Shown here piece after piece: positions 53,745-62,577 of a stretch of DNA of 64,000 nucleotides. Under the pieces are notes generated by a model, which saw nothing but the letters and a program-made list of their open reading frames with translations, ran no database searches and was not told the DNA's origin. The stretch's first letter is position 1. Every line of letters starts with the position of its first letter. Where the stretch lies: positions 93,501-157,500 of the forward strand of contig NZ_SSHJ01000010.1 of the NCBI RefSeq assembly GCF_005925345.1, read 5' to 3'. Source of the DNA: Pedobacter ureilyticus. GTDB taxonomy: Bacteria > Bacteroidota > Bacteroidia > Sphingobacteriales > Sphingobacteriaceae. The position numbers and the translations under genes were made by a program.

Positions 53745-54164
53745 ATGTCACAACACAAAAAAATTACGATCGAAGCTGAAGCATCAGCTCCAATTGAAAA
53801 AGTTTGGAAAGCATGGAACACTCCCGCAGATATCATTCAATGGAATACACCCGACCCTAGCTGGCACACGCCAAGCAGCGAAAACGATCTGAGGGTAGGT
53901 GGAAAATTCAAACACCGTATGGAAGCCAAAGACGGCAGCTTTGGTTTTGATTTTGAAGGCATTTACGACAGGGTTGAATTGCACAAAACAATTAGCTACA
54001 ACATGGCTGATGGAAGAAACGCCACCACGCTATTTACCGCAGAAGATGGAAAAACAACTATCCAAACTACTTTTGACCCAGAAAATGAGAACCCTATAGA
54101 GATGCAACAACAAGGTTGGCAAGCAATATTAGACAACTTTGTGAAGTATGTAGAACGGCACTAA
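53745..54164 (+). CDS. SRPBCC (AHSA1-like) domain protein
   Basis: 139 residues. The START/Bet v1-like fold is shown by IEAEASAPIEKVWKAWNTPADIIQWNTP, RVGGKFKHRMEAKDGSFGFDFEGIYDR and QQGWQAILDNFVKYVE. Such proteins bind small hydrophobic ligands or assist Hsp90-like partners. It is the first of three genes divergent from the GlxA-type regulator. Ligand unknown. Confidence 0.9.
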   Translation: MSQHKKITIEAEASAPIEKVWKAWNTPADIIQWNTPDPSWHTPSSENDLRVGGKFKHRMEAKDGSFGFDFEGIYDRVELHKTISYNMADGRNATTLFTAEDGKTTIQTTFDPENENPIEMQQQGWQAILDNFVKYVERH

Positions 54165-54212
54165 TTCCCAAAAGGCATGATCCAATGAACATCAACATAA
54201 ATATTAATCACT

Positions 54213-54662
54213 ATGGCAAATCAGGCAGTTTCGTTACATCGAATAATTAAAGCAAGTCCAGAAAAAGTATTCAGAGCTTTTACAGACCCCGTTGCACACG
54301 CTACTTGGATACCTCCGTACGGTTTTATATGTACCGTACAAGAGTTTGACTTTAAGGTGGGCGGTAGATTTAAAATGACCTTTACCAATTTCAGTACTGG
54401 TAATGCACATTCTTTTGGCGGAGCATTTTTAGAAATCAAACCCAACCAATTTATTAAATACAGTGACAAATTTGACGACCCTAATCTACCTGGAGAAATC
54501 ACTACCACCATTTCACTTCAAAAAGTGATGTGTGGAACCGAACTTAGCGTCACGCAGGCAGGTATCCCGGAAGCTATACCTATTGAAATGTGCTACTTAG
54601 GATGGCAAGAGTCTCTAGAAAAATTAATAAAACTGGTTGAACCTGAAATTCCAGATGCTTAG
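54213..54662 (+). CDS. SRPBCC domain protein
   Basis: 149 residues, paralogous in fold to its neighbour: LHRIIKASPEKVFRAFTDPVAHATWIPP, FKVGGRFKMTFTNFSTGNAHSFGG and YLGWQESLEKLIKLVEPE. It is 48 bases after the first SRPBCC gene and six before the VOC gene. Probably a ligand-binding protein; function unknown. Confidence 0.9.
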   Translation: MANQAVSLHRIIKASPEKVFRAFTDPVAHATWIPPYGFICTVQEFDFKVGGRFKMTFTNFSTGNAHSFGGAFLEIKPNQFIKYSDKFDDPNLPGEITTTISLQKVMCGTELSVTQAGIPEAIPIEMCYLGWQESLEKLIKLVEPEIPDA

Positions 54663-54668
54663 TTTTTT

Positions 54669-55073
54669 ATGACGAGCCCATCTGCCTTGAAGTATATGAG
54701 CGCTGTTTTTATCACGTTTTCTGGCAATTGCCAACAAGCCCTAAAGTTTTACCAAAGCTGCTTTGGGGGCCTGTTGCAATTAGATGTTTTTGAGCAAGCC
54801 TTGCCGGGCTATGCCCAAATGCCGCTGGTGAGCGGTTGTTTAAGATCAGCAAAGGTGGTTATTCGTGCTTCTGATTTGGTGCACCATGAAGGTCGAATAA
54901 TTGGAAATTATATGGCCATTTACATCCATTGTGATGATGAAGCCGATAGATTTGCACTGATTAAAAAGCTGGAGCTAGGCAAAAAAAACCGCTCTGGCAA
55001 ACCCAATGCTACAGCAAAACTGGTAGAAATTATAGATGTTTTTGGCGTAAGGTGGGTGTTGGGCTTAGGCTGA
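54669..55073 (+). CDS. VOC-family (PhnB/glyoxalase-like) protein
   Basis: 134 residues. FITFSGNCQQALKFYQSCFGG is the PhnB-type VOC opening, and LVEIIDVFGVRWVLGLG the C-terminal strand with the FG(V)xW motif. The middle VIRASDLVHHEGRIIGNYMAIYI is typical of 3-demethylubiquinone-like VOC proteins. Third gene of the operon, six bases after the second SRPBCC gene. Substrate unknown. Confidence 0.88.
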   Translation: MTSPSALKYMSAVFITFSGNCQQALKFYQSCFGGLLQLDVFEQALPGYAQMPLVSGCLRSAKVVIRASDLVHHEGRIIGNYMAIYIHCDDEADRFALIKKLELGKKNRSGKPNATAKLVEIIDVFGVRWVLGLG

Positions 55074-55123
55074 GTATGTATGCTTTTTTAAATTAAAAAC
55101 TTTTGGAAGTAGCGCACAATCAA

Positions 55124-55152
55124 TTGACATTATAAATAATTTGCTACTTTTA
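55124..55152 (+). promoter_or_regulatory. Candidate promoter of the TlpA-type gene
   Basis: TTG at 55124-55126, 18-base spacer, TACTTTTA at 55145-55152 (seven of eight bases). The leader would be about 60 bases. Confidence 0.32.
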
Positions 55153-55218
55153 AATTTATAGACGAGAAGTTTTTGCAACAATTTTGGCTTCTAAACGTCC
55201 GTAAAGAAAAGAGTAGAT

Positions 55219-56298
55219 ATGAAAAAAACAATCGCGTTAGCATCATTACTTTTAATTAGCACCCTAACTTTTGCTCAAAACTTTAAGATTGATGGCACAG
55301 TAGAAGGCTTAAAAAATGGTACGTGGCTATATTTGAGACTTAGTTCGCCACAGCTTTTACTAGATTCTACGCAGGTAACCAACGGAAAATTTGTATTGAA
55401 AGGAAAGCTACCACAACCCGCAACCCAAGTGGTATTGCACACCAAGCAATATGCGAACTATGTCTTCTTTTGGCTCGAGAATAAAAACATCAGCATGTTT
55501 CTTAAAGATAAAGAATTTAAGCGTGGAGTGATCAAAGGTTCAGCTACTCAAACCGAAAATGAAGAAATCCAAAAAATCATCAAACCTATCCAACTTAAAG
55601 AAGATAGCCTAATAGCTGCATTTAGTAAAACTACAGATACTGGTATTAAAGCCGATATTCGAAAACAACTTAAAAGCATTAAACCTGAAGAGTATAACAC
55701 CTACTTAAATTACGCGAGAAACAAACCCAACTCCTTAATTATCGCCGGTATTGTTGATGTGTATGCCACTACTTGGGGTAAAGAGAAGACCGAAGAAATC
55801 TATCAACTATTTACACCAGCCTTAAAAAAAACAACTTATGGCGAAAGCATCAACAAATTTTTAAAGCTAAGCCAAGAAATCAAAATAGGCAGCAAATATG
55901 TAGACTTTGAACAAACTAACGCCGCAGGTAAAAAAATTAAACTTTCAGATATCAAAGGAAAATACATTTTACTTGAGTTTTGGGGCTCCTGGTGTGGACC
56001 TTGCCGAGATGAAAATCCGAATTTGGTAAAAACCTACAATGCCTACAAAGCCAAAGGTTTCGAAATTTTAGGCGTAGCCGCCGATGACAATAAAGACCAG
56101 TGGCTAAAAGCGATTAAAGATGATGGCTTACCTTGGGAAAACGTAACAGATTTAAAAGGCAGTAAAAATGAAGCCGGCTTAATTTACAACATTAATGCCT
56201 ACCCTACTAATTACTTAATCGACGAGAACGGTATTATTATAGCCAAAAATTTAAGAGGGAAAGCTCTTGAAAACAAGTTGGCTGAGTTATTACCATAA
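55219..56298 (+). CDS. TlpA-type thiol-disulfide oxidoreductase with DUF4369
   Basis: 359 residues. Signal peptide (about 1-20, ending TFAQ), a DUF4369 domain (about 22-120; VEGLKNGTWLYLRL, TQVTNGKFVLKGKLP), a helical linker, and a thioredoxin domain with W-C-G-P-C near residue 260 (LEFWGSWCGPCRDENPNLVK). This is a very common periplasmic Bacteroidota layout for disulfide reduction. Ends 35 bases before the inverted repeat at 56334. Confidence 0.93.
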   Translation: MKKTIALASLLLISTLTFAQNFKIDGTVEGLKNGTWLYLRLSSPQLLLDSTQVTNGKFVLKGKLPQPATQVVLHTKQYANYVFFWLENKNISMFLKDKEFKRGVIKGSATQTENEEIQKIIKPIQLKEDSLIAAFSKTTDTGIKADIRKQLKSIKPEEYNTYLNYARNKPNSLIIAGIVDVYATTWGKEKTEEIYQLFTPALKKTTYGESINKFLKLSQEIKIGSKYVDFEQTNAAGKKIKLSDIKGKYILLEFWGSWCGPCRDENPNLVKTYNAYKAKGFEILGVAADDNKDQWLKAIKDDGLPWENVTDLKGSKNEAGLIYNINAYPTNYLIDENGIIIAKNLRGKALENKLAELLP

Positions 56299-56333
56299 CT
56301 AAACGGGTTCATTTATTTTTTATAACCTTAATC

Positions 56334-56429
56334 CGTCATTTCGACCGAAGTGCAACGAAATGAAGAAATCTTTGAATTTATACGTTTTTACCAGCACTTA
56401 AAGATTTCTCGACTACGCTCGAAATGACG
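56334..56429. repeat. Inverted repeat of the CGTCATTTCGA family
   Basis: CGTCATTTCGACC at 56334 faces its complement ending at 56429 (CGAAATGACG), with AAGAAATCTTT / AAAGATTTCT inside. It lies exactly between convergent genes and may act as a bidirectional terminator. Related copy at 43505-43585. Confidence 0.75.
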
Positions 56430-56432
56430 AAG

Positions 56433-57404
56433 CTAGTGCATATTTACGATGTGCTTCATGATCTGCTCTGCATGTACACGAGAGTTTTCGATGAACCATT
56501 TATGCGTGTCCATACCGCCGCAAACCACACCAGCCAAGTACATGCCAGCCACATTGCTTTCCATAGTTTCTGAATTGTAATGAGGAACTTTATTTTCGTT
56601 CAAAGTAACGCATAGCTTTTCTAAAAATTGGAAATTAGGCTGATAGCCTGTCATCGCAGCAACGAAATCGTTTTCTATTTCTACTTCGCCTTCTGGCGTA
56701 GAAATCACAGCAGAATGTTCTTTGATCTCTTTTAGGTTGCTTTCGAAATAAGCTTTAATTGCTCCTTCTTTAATGCGGTTTTCGATATCAGGACGTACCC
56801 AATATTTTACATTTGGTCCCATCTCGCTACCACGGATAACCATGGTAACCTCTGCCCCTTTACGATAAGTTTCTAATGCCACATCTACGGATGAATTGTT
56901 AGCACCAACCACTAAAACTTTACTGAAAGCATAATAATGCGGATCCTTGTAATAATGGATCACTTTTGGCAAATCTTCGCCAGGAATGTTCATTAAGTTG
57001 GGGATGTCATAAAAACCTGTAGCGATAATTACATTTTTAGCTTCGTAATTTGTTTTGGAAGTAGTCACTTGGAATAGCCCATCTTGCTTTTGGCAGCTTT
57101 GCACTTCTTCAAACAAGCGCACATTAAGCTGAAATTTCTCCGTAACACGACGATAGTACTCCAATGCCTCGTTGCGGTTGGGCTTTGGATTAATGCTTAC
57201 GAACGGCACTCCGCCTATTTCTAAACGCTCGGAAGTGGAGAAGAACGTCATGAAAACAGGGTAATTATAAAGGCTGTTTACCAAGGTGCCTTTATCGATA
57301 ATTACATAGCTTTTGCCTGCTTTTTGTGCTTCGATACCGCAGGCTAATCCTATGGGGCCAGCTCCGATAATCAAGACGTCGAAATGTTGTTTTTCTGTTG
57401 CCAC
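56433..57404 (-). CDS. YpdA-family putative bacillithiol disulfide reductase
   Basis: 323 residues. FAD-binding VLIIGAGPIGLACGIEAQKAG, NAD(P)H-binding VLVVGANNSSVDVALET, and the family segments YNYPVFMTFFSTSERLEIGGVPF and GMDTHKWFIENSRVHA. No CxxC redox pair, as in YpdA. YpdA reduces bacillithiol disulfide; this implies a bacillithiol-type thiol in the organism. The persulfide dioxygenase-like gene lies 161 bases upstream on the same strand. Confidence 0.93.
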   Translation of the reverse strand: MATEKQHFDVLIIGAGPIGLACGIEAQKAGKSYVIIDKGTLVNSLYNYPVFMTFFSTSERLEIGGVPFVSINPKPNRNEALEYYRRVTEKFQLNVRLFEEVQSCQKQDGLFQVTTSKTNYEAKNVIIATGFYDIPNLMNIPGEDLPKVIHYYKDPHYYAFSKVLVVGANNSSVDVALETYRKGAEVTMVIRGSEMGPNVKYWVRPDIENRIKEGAIKAYFESNLKEIKEHSAVISTPEGEVEIENDFVAAMTGYQPNFQFLEKLCVTLNENKVPHYNSETMESNVAGMYLAGVVCGGMDTHKWFIENSRVHAEQIMKHIVNMH

Positions 57405-57428
57405 GTTTTGCTTGCTTTAAAAATTAAA

Positions 57429-57560
57429 CCCGATTGAAACGACAGCCCCGAGAGAGCGTTTGCGAACGAGGGCTATAGTGGAAAGCGGGGCTGTAATTGC
57501 CGATGAGCACTGAAATTGATTTTCTAATAGCCAATTAGTTTCACTCCTCGCAATGACGAT
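57429..57560. repeat. CCCGATTGAAA dispersed repeat
   Basis: CCCGATTGAAACGACAGCCC, GAAAGCGGGGCTGTAATTGC and a tail ending CTCGCAATGACG. The part at 57485-57524 closely matches 36559-36598, and the first half resembles 48787. It fills the gap between the YpdA-type and MBL-rhodanese genes. Confidence 0.7.
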
Positions 57561-57565
57561 TATGG

Positions 57566-58981
57566 CTAAGCCTTTGCTAACTTACTGGGACAAATGAAAT
57601 CGGTACGCTTTAAACCCGTGTTTTTAATCGCACCGTAACCGCCAGCTACATCAATTACGTTTTCAATTCCTCTTGCTTTTAAAATAGACGCTGCTATCAT
57701 GGAACGGTAACCACCTGCACAATGCACATAGTAAGTTTTATTGCTATCCATTTCATGTGTCCAATCGTTGATATAATCTAACGGGCGAGGATGTGTAAAT
57801 TCTAAGTGCTCGGCTTGGTATTCGCCCGGTTTACGAACATCCAAAGCTAAAATATCAGCGTTTTGTTGGTATGCTTTTTCAAACTCATCGGCAGAAATGG
57901 AAGCAACTTGATCTACTTCTTTCCCTGCCTTTTGCCAAGCTGCGATACCACCATCCAAATAGCCGATGGTATGATCGTAACCTACACGAGCTAAACGGGT
58001 TATGGTTTCTTCGGCTTTACCCTCGTCAGTAACCAATAATATATTTTGCTTTAAATCGGTAATTAAAGCGCCCACCCAAGGCGCAAACTGGCCATTTAAA
58101 CCTATATTAATTGAGTTGGGAATAAAGGCTTTTGCAAAAACCTGCGGATCGCGAGTATCTAAAACTAAAGCGCCAGTTTGATTGGCTAAATCTTCGAAAG
58201 CTTGAGGTTGTAAAGGATTTAAGCCTTTTTCGAAAACCTCGTCAATACTTTCGTAGCCACCTTTGTTCATGGCTGCATTTTTAGCAAAATACTGAGGAGG
58301 AGGCAAAATACCATCCGTTACTTCTTTAATGAATTGCTCCTTAGTTTCGGCTTTTAAAGCATAATTCACTTGTTTTTGATGACCAAGCGTATCGAAAGTT
58401 TCTTTGCTCATACTTTTACCACAAGCCGAACCAGCGCCATGACCGGGGTAAACAATTACCTCATCTGCCAGGGGCTTTATTTTTTCGTTTAGCGAGTCGT
58501 ACAACATTCCAGCCAAATCGTTCATAGTTAAGGCGCCTTTTTGTGCTAAATCCGGTCGGCCAACATCGCCAATAAACAAGGTATCTCCAGTAAAAATGCA
58601 ATGGTTTTTACCTTCGGCGTCTGTAAGTAAATAAGTGGTTGATTCTAGTGTATGGCCTGGTGTATGTAAGGTAGTAATGGTTAAATCACCGATTTTAAAT
58701 TGCTCGCCATCGGTTGCGATATGTGCTTCGAAGGCAGTTGTAGCGGTTGGGCCGTAAACAATCGTAGCGCCAGATTTCTCTGCCAGATCAATATGCCCCG
58801 ATACAAAATCTGCATGAAAATGAGTTTCGAAGATGTATTTGATTTTAGCTCCGTTTTGCGCTGCTTTTGCGATGTATGGTCCAACTTCTCGAAGCGGATC
58901 GATGATAGCAGCCTCGCCATTACTTTCTATGTAATACGCAGCTTCGGCCAAACATCCAGTATAAATTTGTTCTATCTTCAT
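57566..58981 (-). CDS. MBL-fold / double rhodanese protein (CstB-like persulfide dioxygenase)
   Basis: 471 residues. The MBL domain (about 1-235) has H54, H56, D58, H63 in THFHADFVSGH, H110 (HTPGHT), D133 (TGDTLFIGDVGRPD) and H181 (YPGHGAGSACGK), ligating one Fe(II) in persulfide dioxygenases. The first rhodanese domain (about 255-350) lacks the Cys; the second (about 362-465) has Cys421 in HCAGGYRS. This is the CstB layout, converting persulfide to thiosulfate. A paralogue lies at the left edge of the window. Cytoplasmic. Confidence 0.94.
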   Translation of the reverse strand: MKIEQIYTGCLAEAAYYIESNGEAAIIDPLREVGPYIAKAAQNGAKIKYIFETHFHADFVSGHIDLAEKSGATIVYGPTATTAFEAHIATDGEQFKIGDLTITTLHTPGHTLESTTYLLTDAEGKNHCIFTGDTLFIGDVGRPDLAQKGALTMNDLAGMLYDSLNEKIKPLADEVIVYPGHGAGSACGKSMSKETFDTLGHQKQVNYALKAETKEQFIKEVTDGILPPPQYFAKNAAMNKGGYESIDEVFEKGLNPLQPQAFEDLANQTGALVLDTRDPQVFAKAFIPNSINIGLNGQFAPWVGALITDLKQNILLVTDEGKAEETITRLARVGYDHTIGYLDGGIAAWQKAGKEVDQVASISADEFEKAYQQNADILALDVRKPGEYQAEHLEFTHPRPLDYINDWTHEMDSNKTYYVHCAGGYRSMIAASILKARGIENVIDVAGGYGAIKNTGLKRTDFICPSKLAKA

Positions 58982-59134
58982 ATTCTTCAGATTTGTGTAT
59001 TGAGATGCGAGTATTGAGATTTTCCTCTCGTCAAAGTTAAGATTATAGGCTTGTTTATGGAATGATGATGGTCATAATTGCAGAAGTTTTACTTAAGAAA
59101 GTCGGAAAGTTGGTAGACGGGAAGTCCTAAGGAG

Positions 59135-59356
59135 TTAAATTAGCTTCATTTCCAATAGTGGAATTAAGATCACCACTAAAAAGCCAACTAGAAAAAGTCG
59201 AATTCCCATCCTTTTAAGTTTTTTATTATCTCTATCGGAAAATAAATATACAAGCAATAAACCAACACCTCCCATCCCAACTAAGCAAAACAGATATTTA
59301 ACAACTGAAAGGATTATTAAAATCGACATGAGATTTCCAAAAAACGAAAAAACCAA
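59135..59356 (-). CDS. Small two-TM protein, unknown function
   Basis: 73 residues with two hydrophobic segments (about 10-40 and 52-68) separated by the basic stretch SDRDNKKLKRMG. It overlaps no other gene and begins 17 bases after the asparaginase stop, so co-transcription is likely. It could be a chance frame; hydrophobic pattern and tight spacing favour a real gene. Confidence 0.55.
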   Translation of the reverse strand: MVFSFFGNLMSILIILSVVKYLFCLVGMGGVGLLLVYLFSDRDNKKLKRMGIRLFLVGFLVVILIPLLEMKLI

Positions 59357-59373
59357 TCACCAAAAAAACCAAA

Positions 59374-60390
59374 CTAATTCGTTAACTCCCCTGCAATTGG
59401 CGTTTCCATTTGCTGTTTAATTTCTTCTGTATTTAGATCTGCCGCCAGCAGATACATTAATTTAGTTACCGCCGTTTCAAAGGTCATATCGTAACCGCTA
59501 ATTACGCCCATTTTGTTCAGCTCGCTACTGGTTTCGTACATCCCCAATTGTACCGAACCCCGTTGACATTGAGAAATATCCACAATGTGTTTTCCATTTT
59601 GTATTGCCTCGGCTAAAGCATCTGTAAACCATTTTGCAGTAGTGGCATTACCAGATCCAAAAGTTTCTAAAACGATAGCCTTTACTTTAGATCTAGTTAC
59701 GGCATAAACTACTTCTTCGGTCATACCCGGATAAATTTTCAAGACACCGATGTTGGCATCAAATTTAGTATGGATATAGAAACGCTTGGTTGGAACGGGC
59801 AAAATATCTTTATGAAAGAAGGTGAGTTGCACACCTGCTTCGGCCAAAATTGGGTAATTGGGTGAACGGAAAGCTTCAAATTTTTCTGTGTTGTATTTAA
59901 TGGATCTGTTTCCTCTAAATAGTTGATTATCAAAATAAATGCAGACTTCTGGCACTACTGCTTTACCATTTTGCTTGGTTGCCGCAATTTCTAAAGCTGT
60001 AATTAAATTTTCTTTCGCATCTGTGCGGATTTCGCCGATTGGCAATTGCGAACCTGTTAAAACCACGGGCTTGGCCAAGTTCTTTAACATAAAACTTAAC
60101 GCAGAGGCGGTAAAGGACATCGTGTCCGATCCGTGTAAGATCACAAAACCATCAAACTGCTCGTAGTTTTTTTCGATAATTTCCGCAAGCACTTTCCATT
60201 GATCGGGGTGCATGTTAGATGAATCGATAATTGGCTCGAAAGAATGTACCGCAATCTCATAATTTAACCGGGCTAACTCGGGCACATTCTCTTTAATTTG
60301 TTCGAAATTAAAAGGAATTAAGGCTCCGGTCTTGGCATCGTTAACCATGCCAATGGTACCTCCAGTGTAGATGATGAAAACTTTGGTCAT
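59374..60390 (-). CDS. ansA: Type I L-asparaginase
   Basis: 338 residues. The first catalytic threonine is T12 in IYTGGTIGM; the second motif is LHGSDTMSFTASALSFML, with the Asp/Lys later in the chain. NAYFDNQLFRGNRSIKYNTEKF-like segments fit cytoplasmic type I enzymes (no signal peptide). It hydrolyses asparagine to aspartate and ammonia. Transcribed with the small membrane protein that follows. Confidence 0.95.
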   Translation of the reverse strand: MTKVFIIYTGGTIGMVNDAKTGALIPFNFEQIKENVPELARLNYEIAVHSFEPIIDSSNMHPDQWKVLAEIIEKNYEQFDGFVILHGSDTMSFTASALSFMLKNLAKPVVLTGSQLPIGEIRTDAKENLITALEIAATKQNGKAVVPEVCIYFDNQLFRGNRSIKYNTEKFEAFRSPNYPILAEAGVQLTFFHKDILPVPTKRFYIHTKFDANIGVLKIYPGMTEEVVYAVTRSKVKAIVLETFGSGNATTAKWFTDALAEAIQNGKHIVDISQCQRGSVQLGMYETSSELNKMGVISGYDMTFETAVTKLMYLLAADLNTEEIKQQMETPIAGELTN

Positions 60391-60534
60391 TAAAAAAGTA
60401 CAGTTATAGATTACGACTGCAAATTAAGCAACATTAGCTCAGCTTTTTATAACTCAAAAAAGTTTTATGAAATATTTAACTATTTGGATGTTGATTTAAG
60501 AAAAGTATAAATGAAAGGCTGTTTATGTTTGATT

Positions 60535-60583
60535 ACCGCAAAGAAAAATAAAAGATCCGCAAAGAACGCAAAGATTAAAGCCT
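60535..60583. repeat. ACCGCAAAG-type element overlapping a gene 3' end
   Basis: ACCGCAAAGAAAAATAAAAG, then CGCAAAGAACGCAAAGATTAAA. The TTA at 60575-60577 is the stop codon (complement) of the GxxExxY gene. The same short form ends at the tatD stop at 61673. Confidence 0.8.
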
Positions 60584-60952
60584 GTTTACCACTCTTCTCA
60601 GACCATCTTTTAATAAAAAGGAGTTAAAATTCATTAAAAGACCAAGTTTAAAGTCCCCAAGCTTTAAATAAGTGAGCGTTTGAGCTAAATGTAGATCGGT
60701 CAATTTCTCCACGGTTTTCAGTTCCAAAACTAATCTATTTTCCACTAGGATATCGATTCTATATCCGCAATCGAGTTGCACACCTTCGAAGACTAAAGGC
60801 ATTGCTTTTTCTTTCTCAACATAGAAACCTTCTTTTTGAATTTTATAGAATAGGCATTCTTTGTAGGCGCTTTCTAGCAAACCAGGCCCGAGAGCAGAAT
60901 GGACATCAATAGCCATTCCAATTACAACATTTGATAATTCGTTTACTTCCAT
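60575..60952 (-). CDS. GxxExxY protein (PD-(D/E)XK nuclease-like)
   Basis: 125 residues. Signature G24-LL-E27-SA-Y30 (GPGLLESAYKECL), and a PD-(D/E)XK-type core: D67 in GYRIDILVENR and E77-L-K79 (LVLELKTVEKL), plus Q in LAQTLTYLKLGDF. This is the Bacteroidota-rich family named for the motif; its role is unknown and nuclease activity is not proven. Repeats of the ACCGCAAAG family stand on both sides, and the stop codon lies inside one, suggesting a mobile or exchanged cassette. Confidence 0.9.
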   Translation of the reverse strand: MEVNELSNVVIGMAIDVHSALGPGLLESAYKECLFYKIQKEGFYVEKEKAMPLVFEGVQLDCGYRIDILVENRLVLELKTVEKLTDLHLAQTLTYLKLGDFKLGLLMNFNSFLLKDGLRRVVNRL

Positions 60953-60990
60953 AGCATTTCATAGTTAGATAAGTAAACTTATAAATTTCA

Positions 60991-61672
60991 CCGCAAAGAA
61001 AAAAAAGACACGCAATGAACGCAAAGCCTAAGTCAGCTCCTATAAGGTGATTAATACATTAGAAATCTTTGCGACACTTTGCGAAAACTTCAAACCTTTG
61101 CGGTTAAATATTAACTGCTATGAAAAAATAAGATACGTAAAGAAAAAAAACAATTGATACGCTTTAATCATTTATTCGAAAAACTGTGCGTTAGATTAAT
61201 TTACCGCAAAGAAAAACAAAGACACGCAAAGAACGCAAAGCCTAAGTCAGCTCCTATAAGCTGATTAATACATTAGAAATCTTTGCGACACTTTGCGAAA
61301 ACTTCAAACCTTTGCGGTTAAATATTAACTGCTATGAAAAAATAAGATACGTAAAGAATAAAAAACAATTGATACGCTTTAATCTTTTATTCGAAAAACT
61401 GTGCGTTAGATTAATTCACCGCAAAGAAAAGATAAAGAAACGCAAAGGGCGCAAAGCCTAAGTCAGCTCCTACAAGGTGATTAATACATTAGAAATCTTT
61501 GCGACACTTTGCGAAAACTTCAAACCTTTGCGGTTAAATATTAACTGCTATGAAAAAATAAGATACGTAAAGAAAAAAAACAATTGATACGCTTTAATCA
61601 TTTATTCGAAAAACTGTGCGTTAGATTAATTCACCGCAAAGAAAAGATAAAGAAACGCAAAGGGCGCAAAGA
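60991..61672. repeat. Tandem 212-215-bp repeat, three copies plus a partial fourth
   Basis: Units start at 60991, 61203, 61418 and 61633 (ACCGCAAAG). Each has an inverted-repeat part (ACCGCAAAG to CTTTGCGGT, about 114 bases) and a spacer with TTGATACGCTT, the complement of AAGCGTATCAA. The last, partial copy runs into the tatD stop codon. Long for a CRISPR unit and with no variable spacers. No gene. Confidence 0.92.
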
Positions 61673-62440
61673 TTAAACCCCAAAAATTTTCTTCGAATTT
61701 TCTGTAGTAATTTCAGCAACCTCCTCCACATCCTTCATATAAATATCTGCCACTTTCTGTGCTATATGCAACAAATAACTACTCTCGTTTGGCTTTCCTC
61801 TAAACGGCACCGGGGCCAAGAAAGGCGAATCTGTTTCTAGTACAATATGTTCTAGCGGAATATCTGCTAACACCAAATCTAAACCTGCTTTCTTATATGT
61901 AACTACACCTCCAATTCCTAAATAAAAACCCAAATCTATTGCTCTCCTTCCTTGCTCCACGCTTCCTGTAAAGCAGTGAAAAATTCCCCGCATTTTTTCG
62001 TGCTGTGTTTCTTCTAGCACTTCAAAAACTTCATCAAAAGCTTCGCGACAATGAATTACAAAAGGTAAATCGAGCTGCTTTGCCCATTCAATTTGCTGCT
62101 TAAAGGCATCTTGTTGAATTGCCAAAGTGGTCTTATCCCAATACAAATCAATACCTATTTCGCCAATGGCATAAATTTTTCTTTCAGCTATGCTAACATA
62201 AATTTCTGCTAACACCGATTGATAATCTTCCTTTACGTCGCAAGGATGCAAGCCAGCCATGGCAAAACAATGCTCTGGATAAGTTTTCACCATTTCATCA
62301 ATCATGGCGATGGATGCAACATCAACGTTAGGCAAGAACAGGCGTTTTACACCATTGTCAAAACAACGTTGCATCTGTTCTTCTCTTTTCACTAAATCTT
62401 TCTCGTAATACTGATGGGTATGGGTATCGGTAAGTAACAT
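61673..62440 (-). CDS. tatD: TatD-family DNase
   Basis: 255 residues. Metal-binding HxH in LTDTHTHQYYEKD, E in GEIGIDLYWDKT, H in FVIHCREAFDE and GIFHCFTGS, and LETDSPFLAPVPFRGKPNES. The family are metal-dependent 3'-5' DNases or deoxyribonucleases involved in repair and turnover. The stop codon falls inside the repeat element at 61633-61675. Begins 137 bases after the FKBP gene. Confidence 0.95.
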   Translation of the reverse strand: MLLTDTHTHQYYEKDLVKREEQMQRCFDNGVKRLFLPNVDVASIAMIDEMVKTYPEHCFAMAGLHPCDVKEDYQSVLAEIYVSIAERKIYAIGEIGIDLYWDKTTLAIQQDAFKQQIEWAKQLDLPFVIHCREAFDEVFEVLEETQHEKMRGIFHCFTGSVEQGRRAIDLGFYLGIGGVVTYKKAGLDLVLADIPLEHIVLETDSPFLAPVPFRGKPNESSYLLHIAQKVADIYMKDVEEVAEITTENSKKIFGV

Positions 62441-62531
62441 ATCAGCAAAGTTAATTGTTAATTTGGTTAATCGTGGAAGTGGTTAATCTGCTAACTGATA
62501 ATTGTAAACTGCCATTTTTTGTCTAAAAAAT

Positions 62532-62555
62532 AAAAAAGCCGCCCCTAAGGACAGC
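62532..62555 (-). terminator. Rho-independent terminator after the FKBP gene
   Basis: On the minus strand, GCTGTCC and GGGCGGC form a seven-pair stem (two G-U) with a four-base loop, followed by a T-run. It is 23 bases past the FKBP stop. Confidence 0.8.
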
Positions 62556-62577
62556 TTTCTTATATATTTTATCGCTA

